A stretch of 64,000 bases of DNA from Halogranum gelatinilyticum (lineage in GTDB: Archaea; Halobacteriota; Halobacteria; Halobacteriales; Haloferacaceae): positions 725,295-789,294 of the forward strand of contig NZ_FNHL01000001.1 in NCBI RefSeq assembly GCF_900103715.1, written 5' to 3'. How positions within the stretch are numbered: position 1 is the stretch's first letter; each line of letters starts with the position of its first letter. The notes under the pieces are model-generated. The model did not search any database and was not told the origin of the DNA. It saw nothing but the letters and a program-made list of their open reading frames with translations. Of this stretch, positions 59,583-64,000 are shown in pieces. The position numbers and the translations under genes were made by a program.

Positions 59583-60472
59583 TACCGCGCGACCGCCCGG
59601 TCGGCGCGCTTCGACACGCCGTGTGGATTTCTGGAACTCGTCCGGTCGCGCGAGCGGGCGACGAAGCCGTCGGAGCCGCCGGTGGTGATGCCGACGACGA
59701 CGTCCCGGCCGTTGCCGAGCCAGCCGGTCGGCGTCCCGTCGCCGCGGAGGACGCCGCGAGCCGCCGAGTACGCGTCCTCGGCGGCGTGGACCAGCGTCCG
59801 GCGGGCGACCGTCGGCCGGAGCCCGTAGTTCTTGACCAGCCGGTAGGCGAGCGCGCGGTATTTCCAGCCCCAGTCGCGTTCGGTGACGCCGCCGTCGGCC
59901 TCGTACTCACGGCGGACGCACATCCCCGCGCCCCACGTGACTCGTGCGTCGATACCGCCGAGGCGGTGGGCCGCGTCGCGCGCGCCGCCCGTTTCGAGAT
60001 ACTCGTCGAAGCCGTCCAGTCGCTTGAGCGTCCGAGCGCGGAAGGCGACGTTGCCGCCGTTGAAGTAGGTGACGTGGCGGTTGGCGATGTCGCGCTCTTC
60101 GAGTTCGTCGGTCGTCATCCCGCCCTGGAGGGTCTGGTGGGTCGGGCCGGTGACGACGTGGGCCTCGTCGAGACCCGCCCGGATGGCGTCGGCCCACGAC
60201 TCCTCGACGACGAGATCGTGGCCGAGGAAGGCGACGGCGTCGCCGCTGGCGACTTCGATACCGGCGTTGCGAGCGACGTTGAGCGTCCGCGCCGAAATCT
60301 CGACGAGGACGTCGACGTCGTCGCGGTCCCGAACCATGCCGGTCGTGCCGTCGGCCGAGGGACCGTTGACGACGATGACCTCGGCGTCGGGGGCGCGCGC
60401 TGCCAGCGAATCGAGGCTGGCGGCGAGTTGGTCCCGCCCGTTGAGCGTGGGGACCACGACCGAGAGCGTCAT
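59570..60472 (-). CDS. Family 2 glycosyltransferase
   Basis: 300 aa. LSVVVPTLNGRDQLAASLDSL and AEVIVVNGPSADGTTGM are the GT-A nucleotide-binding part. AVAFLGHDLVVEESW occupies the DxD position (GHD), and TYFNGGNVAFRARTLKRLDGFDE with DWGWKYRALAYRLVKNYG are acceptor-side blocks. It probably transfers a sugar in surface glycan or glycolipid synthesis. The acceptor is unknown. It has no membrane segments, unlike the fusion enzyme at 36.6 kb. The ATG at 60470-60472 (MTLSVVVPT) is the family start. Confidence 0.88.
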   Translation of the reverse strand: MTLSVVVPTLNGRDQLAASLDSLAARAPDAEVIVVNGPSADGTTGMVRDRDDVDVLVEISARTLNVARNAGIEVASGDAVAFLGHDLVVEESWADAIRAGLDEAHVVTGPTHQTLQGGMTTDELEERDIANRHVTYFNGGNVAFRARTLKRLDGFDEYLETGGARDAAHRLGGIDARVTWGAGMCVRREYEADGGVTERDWGWKYRALAYRLVKNYGLRPTVARRTLVHAAEDAYSAARGVLRGDGTPTGWLGNGRDVVVGITTGGSDGFVARSRDRTSSRNPHGVSKRADRAVARYDWR

Positions 60473-60626
60473 ACCCGTGAGAAGCACGACGTGCTACTTA
60501 AAGTGACGCGTCTCAGCCCGTCGTGGTGACGCGTCTCGGGGGATGGCCGCTGGAAAAGTCGTTGCCGGACGGGGCTTGGTCGGGCCGTCCGGCGCGGACG
60601 AGTTGTTTCGAGTCGAGTCGGGTCGC

Positions 60627-60905
60627 TTACGCGTTACGGTTCAGGTAGTAGACCTGCTTGCGTGCGTCCTTGAAGCTGTAGCGCGAGCCGACGAGGCCGG
60701 CGTCTTCGAGGCGGTTGAGCGCGTAGCGGACGGTGCGGTCCGGCAGGAGCGATTCGTCGGCGAGCTGGCCCTGCGACAGGGGTGCGTCGCTTTCGAGGAC
60801 TTTCGCGACGAGCTTCGCGCTCGGCGGCAGCTCGCGCAGCCGCTCGCGGTACTCGCTCTGTGACAGACGGTCTTCTTGGGTAACTTCTGCGGTACTGGTG
60901 CTCAT
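60627..60905 (-). CDS. Winged-helix transcriptional regulator (MarR-like)
   Basis: 92 aa, a single winged-helix domain: LSQSEYRERLRELPPSAKLVAKVL, then LSQGQLADESLLPDRTVRYALNRLEDAGLVGSRYSFKDARKQVYYL, with recognition helix RTVRYALNRLEDAG. This compact type is very common in haloarchaea. The ATG at 60903-60905 has CTTTACC about 28 nt upstream. A 19-bp palindrome directly abuts that TATA element, which suggests autoregulation. Targets beyond its own promoter are unknown. Confidence 0.88.
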   Translation of the reverse strand: MSTSTAEVTQEDRLSQSEYRERLRELPPSAKLVAKVLESDAPLSQGQLADESLLPDRTVRYALNRLEDAGLVGSRYSFKDARKQVYYLNRNA

Positions 60906-60937
60906 ACTACACACTGGCAGATGCCTCTTGGTAAAGG

Positions 60938-60956
60938 TTGGCTACATATGAGCCAA
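60938..60956. promoter_or_regulatory. Palindromic operator at the wHTH gene promoter
   Basis: TTGGCT-ACATATG-AGCCAA has perfect 6-bp arms around a 7-bp AT-rich centre. It sits immediately upstream of the CTTTACC TATA element (60931-60937, minus strand) of the winged-helix gene, in the BRE position. A homodimeric winged-helix protein suits such a site, so autoregulation is the natural reading. Confidence 0.6.
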
Positions 60957-61045
60957 AGTGATAGTGACTCCTTAAACACCTAATATCTATGTGGTAGTTC
61001 GCCCGCTGGCAAGCCCTTTTGCCGGTACCGAGCGAACGACCCTGT

Positions 61046-61438
61046 ATGATTCCGGCCTCCCACCGCGACATTCTGGAGAAAGAGTCGTACGCCCAGCTCG
61101 CGACGCTCATGCCCGACGGGACGCCCCACGTCACGCCCGTCTGGGTCAGCCACGACGAGGGCGAATACGTCCTCATCAACACGGCCCGTGGCCGACAGAA
61201 GGAGAAGAACATCCGGCGAGACCCGAAGGTCGGCGTCAGCGTGCTCGACCCCGACGACCCCTACCGCTACGTCTCGGTGCGGGGGACGGCAACGCTGACC
61301 GAGGAGGGAGCAGTCGAGCATACCAACGAACTCGCCCGGAAGTACATGGGCAAAGACGAGTATCCCCATCTCGGCGAGGAGTCGGGACCGCGCGTCGTCG
61401 TCCGCATCTCGACGGACCACGTCTCGACGAGCGGCTAA
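61046..61438 (+). CDS. PPOX-class F420-dependent oxidoreductase family protein
   Basis: 130 aa split-barrel flavin/F420-binding fold: ILEKESYAQLATLMPDGTPHVTPVWVSHDEGEYVLINTARGRQKEKNIRRDPKVGVSV (given here in family order), then DPYRYVSVRGTATLTEEGAVEH. The motif KNIRRDP is typical of F420-dependent members of the pyridoxamine-phosphate-oxidase class. Haloarchaea make F420, so F420 is more likely than FMN. The substrate is unknown. The ATG at 61046 (MIPASHRDIL) is preferred to one 27 nt upstream. It converges with the small zinc protein gene with a 3-4 nt overlap. Confidence 0.9.
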   Translation: MIPASHRDILEKESYAQLATLMPDGTPHVTPVWVSHDEGEYVLINTARGRQKEKNIRRDPKVGVSVLDPDDPYRYVSVRGTATLTEEGAVEHTNELARKYMGKDEYPHLGEESGPRVVVRISTDHVSTSG

Positions 61439-61605
61439 GGGCTAGCGTCCCGAAGGCGGTCGACCTTCGGGCGGTCGCCGTGGCGGCGGTACGCGCCCAC
61501 GACACACTCGCAGTCGGGGCAGTGGACGATGGTCACGCCGGGACGCTCGTGGCGGACGAGGTCGGCGGCGTTGTGCTCGGCCGCACAGTGGGGACAGGTT
61601 GGCAT
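61435..61605 (-). CDS. Small CPxC zinc-ribbon protein (56 aa)
   Basis: A 57-codon frame encodes a protein starting MPTCPHCAAEHNAADLV, with a second pair CPDCECVVGAYRR and a basic C-terminus ending LRDASP. Two CPxC knuckles spaced by about 25 residues give one zinc ribbon, as in the many small zinc-finger proteins of haloarchaea. On the minus strand AAATATATGC lies 27 nt upstream of the ATG, a good leaderless promoter. It converges with the PPOX gene and is divergent from the methyltransferase gene. Function unknown; RNA or protein binding is likely. Confidence 0.72.
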   Translation of the reverse strand: MPTCPHCAAEHNAADLVRHERPGVTIVHCPDCECVVGAYRRHGDRPKVDRLRDASP

Positions 61606-61699
61606 AGCGAAGGTATGTCACCGAGTAGCATATATTTTCCAGTCAAGCGGGCCGACTTCCAATACGACTTTACAGTTCCCCCGTGCAGTCCCCGGTAGC

Positions 61700-62407
61700 G
61701 TGAAAGGTAAGGAGTGGTACCAGGCCGACGACGTCGCCCAGGAGTACGACGCAAAGCGGTTCTCCGACGGTGGGCGACTCATCGACCGGCGAGAGAAGAC
61801 GGCGGTCCTCGAAGCGCTCGGTCCCGTCGAGGACAAGGACGTCCTCGAGATCGCCTGCGGGACGGGTCGCTTCACCGTCATGTTAGCAGAGCGTGGGGCG
61901 AACATCGTCGGACTCGACATCTCCTCGGCCATGATGGCCCAGGGACGGCAGAAGGCGAAGAGTGCCGGTGTCTCGGAGCTCGTCGAGTTCATGCGCGGCG
62001 ACGCTGCCCGCCTCCCGTTCCCCGACGACCACTTCGACGCCGTGTTCGCCATGCGATTCTTCCATCTGGCGGATACGCCGGCGAAGTTCCTCGCAGAGAT
62101 GTGTCGCGTCTCGAAGGACCAGGTGTTCTTCGACACGTTCAACCGGTACAGTACGCGGAGCGTCTACACGTGGCTCCTGCCGATGGGGTCGCGGCTCTAC
62201 TCGCGCAGCGAGGTGGAGGGGCTGCTCTCGGGTGCCGGACTCGAACTCATCGGCGACGCCCACGACTTCGTGCTCCCGTTCGGCTTCTACCGGGAGATTC
62301 CGAACGAAGTCGCGGCACCGATCCGCGGGCTGGACACGAAGCTCCGCGGCAGCGGCGTCGGTGAAAAGCTCGCCTCGGTCTCGTACTGGAACGCCCGCGT
62401 GAAGTAG
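61700..62407 (+). CDS. Class I SAM-dependent methyltransferase
   Basis: 235 aa. DVLEIACGTGRFTVMLAERGANIVGLDIS holds motif I and the ribose-binding Asp. VEFMRGDAARLPFPDDHFDAVFAMRFFHL holds motifs II and III. It is of the UbiE/Methyltransf_11 small-molecule type, and the acceptor is unknown. The start is GTG at 61700 (VKGKEWYQADDVAQEYDAKRF), because no in-frame ATG precedes the conserved N-terminal helix and CTTTACAG is centred about 29 nt upstream. It is divergent from the small zinc-ribbon gene. Confidence 0.87.
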   Translation: MKGKEWYQADDVAQEYDAKRFSDGGRLIDRREKTAVLEALGPVEDKDVLEIACGTGRFTVMLAERGANIVGLDISSAMMAQGRQKAKSAGVSELVEFMRGDAARLPFPDDHFDAVFAMRFFHLADTPAKFLAEMCRVSKDQVFFDTFNRYSTRSVYTWLLPMGSRLYSRSEVEGLLSGAGLELIGDAHDFVLPFGFYREIPNEVAAPIRGLDTKLRGSGVGEKLASVSYWNARVK

Positions 62408-62419
62408 CGGCCGAGGCGA

Positions 62420-62815
62420 TTAGAAGTCGTCTTCGATGATCTCGCCGACGGCGAAGTTGGACTTCACTTCGGTAATCTCGACTTTCACCCGCTCGCCGAT
62501 CTCGGCACCGGGGACGATGATGACGTAGCCGCGCTCGACGCGAGCGATGCCGTCTCCCTGTTTCCCGATATCCTCGATCTCGACGTAGCGAAGTTCACCC
62601 GCCTCGACCGGTGGCTGGGGTTCGGTCGACGACCGGCTCTCGCGCTCCGTCGTCTCGGTTGTCTCCTCGCGGGAGATGAGTGCGACGCGGTAGATTTCGT
62701 CGGTCTCGACCGAGCCGGTCTCGATCTCGCGACGGGGGACTTCGATGAGATATTTGTCGTCCTCTTCGCGGACTTCGGCGTTGAACAGACACAGCAGCTT
62801 ATCTGAGATTTCCAA
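62420..62815 (-). CDS. TRAM domain protein
   Basis: 131 aa. The C-terminal 60 residues form a TRAM domain: LRYVEIEDIGKQGDGIARVERGYVIIVPGAEIGERVKVEITEVKSNFAVGEII. This is an RNA-binding beta barrel shared with tRNA-modifying enzymes. The N-terminal half (LLCLFNAEVREEDDKYLIEVPRREIETGSV) is a conserved haloarchaeal block, separated by a Thr/Glu/Ser-rich linker. The start codon is TTG (minus strand of 62813-62815), with a perfect GGAGGT Shine-Dalgarno 7 nt upstream. It probably binds RNA, for example as a chaperone. Confidence 0.9.
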   Translation of the reverse strand: MEISDKLLCLFNAEVREEDDKYLIEVPRREIETGSVETDEIYRVALISREETTETTERESRSSTEPQPPVEAGELRYVEIEDIGKQGDGIARVERGYVIIVPGAEIGERVKVEITEVKSNFAVGEIIEDDF

Positions 62816-62866
62816 GGTGTAGACCTCCAGTTCGTTCGATTCCTCGGAGCGAGTCGTTAAAGAGCT

Positions 62867-62888
62867 ACCGCCGCCGGAAGCTGGCGGT
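62867..62888. terminator. Inverted repeat between YkgJ-like and TRAM genes
   Basis: ACCGCC and GGCGGT form a 6-bp stem with a 10-nt loop, 79 nt downstream of the minus-strand YkgJ-like gene and 50 nt upstream of the TRAM gene. It may end the first transcript. No strong T-run follows, so support is weak. Confidence 0.3.
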
Positions 62889-62967
62889 CTCTGATTGTCC
62901 GGTAATCGGCGTCGGCGGCGCGGTTCTCGTCAGTGCGCGCGAGCGTCGTCAGGGTGGCCGAGTTTCG

Positions 62968-63687
62968 TCAGCGCGGCAGACCGTCGACGTCCTTCGCTCC
63001 CTCGGAGTCGTGGACGACGACCTCCCCCGCGTCGACTGCGGTGGGTTCGTAATTGTCGCGGACGCCGATGGCCTCCTCCAGTTCGCGGACGGCGCGTTCT
63101 TTGAGGGCCGCGGCGAGGTCTTCGGCCTCTTCGCGAGAGATGTCGCGGCCGAGTCCCTCGCACTCGTGGGCGCGGACCATGCCCTCCTCGTCGACTGCCT
63201 CGCCCATCGGCTGACTGGTCCCGCCAAGCGCGACGCTGAACGGGTACGTCTCGCAGATGAGCGGCCGGTCGTCGTGGACTTGGCAAGCTCCCATCCCTTC
63301 CTCGTCTTCGGTGTAGAAGGTGCAGTCGCCGCACGCATCTGTTTGGAGTGCCCACTCGAACGTCTCGCCTTCGAGACCGTCGTCGCCCTCGACGAGACCG
63401 TAGGGCATGGGGCGGGCGATATCGCGCCATTCCAGTGAGGTCCCCGAACTGGAGCCAGAAGCGGCTCCGCCGCTTCGCAGATCGTAGTCCGTGGTGGCTT
63501 GGAGGGTTCGGGCTTCGTCCGGGAACACGGTCGCTGTGTGGGGTTCACGTTCTCCGTCGTCACCGTCGTAGCCCTTACAGCAGGCTCCACAGCGGGTACA
63601 CTCGAAGCCGATGGCCTCGATGGCGTCGGCTAGCTCTGAAACCCTGAGGTCCTTCGCACGGTCGAGTTCGGCTTCGAGGCTCTGCAT
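62968..63687 (-). CDS. YkgJ family cysteine-cluster protein
   Basis: 239 aa. The Cys pattern is FECTRCGACCKGYDGDDGE near residue 30, DACGDCTFYTEDEEGMGACQVHDDRPLICETYPF in the middle (shown as family evidence: CGDC, then C-x-VH..RP..C), and AHECEG later. This is the zinc/iron-chelating (UPF0153/YkgJ) family, with about eight Cys that could hold a metal or an Fe-S cluster. A linker of low complexity (SGGAASGSSSG) separates the first two blocks. The ATG at 63685-63687 (MQSLEAELDRAK) is preferred. Function unknown. Confidence 0.9.
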   Translation of the reverse strand: MQSLEAELDRAKDLRVSELADAIEAIGFECTRCGACCKGYDGDDGEREPHTATVFPDEARTLQATTDYDLRSGGAASGSSSGTSLEWRDIARPMPYGLVEGDDGLEGETFEWALQTDACGDCTFYTEDEEGMGACQVHDDRPLICETYPFSVALGGTSQPMGEAVDEEGMVRAHECEGLGRDISREEAEDLAAALKERAVRELEEAIGVRDNYEPTAVDAGEVVVHDSEGAKDVDGLPR

Positions 63688-63782
63688 GGCTGTTGATGTG
63701 TGGTCACCGGACTAAACGGCGTCGGGATGGCTATTGGTCGGATATTCCGTATTGGTTGTTGGGCGCGGAGCAGTGAACACCT

Positions 63783-63899
63783 CGAAATCCCACTCTTTTG
63801 CGGTCTGGAACGGTGACGCCACGAAATCCCACTCCTTTGCTATCAGAAACGGAGACTCCTCGAAAGCCCACGCGCTCTCGACTCGGGAGGCTCGTTGCG
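63783..63899 (+). repeat. 39-bp tandem repeat, three units
   Basis: Units start at CGAAATCCC (63783), CGAAATCCC (63822) and CGAAAGCCC (63861), with an exact 39-bp period. The first two share CGAAATCCCACTC, a CTTTTGC/CTTTGC block and an AACGG block near the end (GGAACGGTGAC, then AAACGGAGAC). The third diverges after its first ten bases and becomes the left arm of a large inverted repeat. There is no open frame of note through it. Confidence 0.8.
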
Positions 63900-63967
63900 C
63901 CCTTCACTCGCTTCGCTCGTTCCAGTGCTTACGTCGCCTTCCGTCGCCGAGAGCGCGTCCCCTTTCG
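63861..63967. repeat. Large inverted repeat with 20-bp arms at right edge
   Basis: The left arm CGAAAG-CCCA-CGCGCTCTCG (63861-63880) is mirrored by CGAGAGCGCG-TCCC-CTTTCG (63948-63967): 16 of 20 positions pair, with only the inner 4 nt mismatched, around a 67-nt centre. CGAAAG/CTTTCG-bounded elements of this kind recur in haloarchaeal intergenic regions as I recall. The remaining bases 63688-63782 and 63968-64000 hold no gene I can support. Confidence 0.7.
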
Positions 63968-64000
63968 GTCCCGCCCCGACAGCACAGCCACACCCTCCCC

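Noticed and set aside
63688-63782. A fourth 39-bp unit upstream of 63783
   Set aside because: Only a weak resemblance (CGGAGCAGTGAACACCT against CGGAGACTCCT) is visible. The CGAAAT start is missing.
1-64000. tRNA, rRNA, CRISPR or insertion sequence
   Set aside because: I looked for T-arm motifs, regularly spaced 25-40 bp repeats with unique spacers, and transposase motifs. The only regular array is the three-unit 39-bp repeat at the right edge, which has no constant repeat/unique spacer pattern.

Overview
The window is a gene-dense chromosomal segment of a haloarchaeon (class Halobacteria). The reasons are high GC (about two thirds by eye), very acidic proteins rich in Asp and Glu, and archaeal information genes: TFB, a thermosome subunit, archaeal-type AspRS, LonB, an archaeal NMNAT and GGGP synthase for ether lipids. 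Many genes start directly on the transcript, with a TATA-like element centred about 27 nt upstream of the start codon. I see no rRNA, tRNA, insertion sequence, prophage or CRISPR array. The genus cannot be fixed from the sequence alone.

Layout. 1-9 kb: start of aspS, GGGP synthase, topA, a MATE exporter, gatB, and a DUF211/VIT-like pair. 9-15 kb: a small coiled-coil protein, smc and scpA (chromosome condensation), a degenerate RecA-like protein, MTA phosphorylase. 15-22 kb: second MATE exporter, AN1 zinc finger, AEC transporter with a phosphoribosyltransferase, a Tat-exported subtilase, a nucleoside deaminase and a PhzF protein. 22-32 kb: ppsA, a CPBP protease, mfnA, membrane proteins, metG with an unusual upstream leader, a lone PetD-like cytochrome b, and pyk. 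33-41 kb: NfeD and SPFH membrane proteins, small regulators, a glycosyltransferase-flippase fusion, DUF84 NTPase, a cobalamin-binding-like protein and tfb. 41-49 kb: an orphan DNA methyltransferase and an aromatic amino acid cluster (aroD, DHQ synthase II, aroA', trpA, trpB, trpC). 49-64 kb: an MGMT-like protein without its cysteine, membrane proteins, lonB, NMNAT, SAM hydroxide adenosyltransferase, a UPF0126 channel, an M48 peptidase in an atypical patch, a thermosome subunit, a TIM-barrel hydrolase homologue, a glycosyltransferase, small regulators, a methyltransferase, a TRAM protein and a Cys-cluster protein. The right edge carries tandem and inverted repeats.

How genes work together. The aro and trp genes supply the archaeal 2-amino-3,7-dideoxyheptulosonate route to dehydroquinate and then tryptophan. 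ppsA and pyk are the opposing enzymes at the PEP/pyruvate node, and ppsA carries a TrmB-like operator. aspS and gatB both belong to tRNA-dependent Asn formation. smc and scpA overlap by 8 nt and form a condensin module.

The most interesting non-coding structure is the leader between 27,930 and 28,166, upstream of metG. It has a possible 16-codon ORF with three Met codons (MRMRM) inside the loop of a perfect 10-bp stem, followed by a second hairpin with a mutually exclusive 8-nt alternative pairing. This looks like a candidate methionine-sensing attenuator. Several promoters also carry clean palindromes (lonB, the wHTH gene at 60.6 kb, trpC, mfnA).
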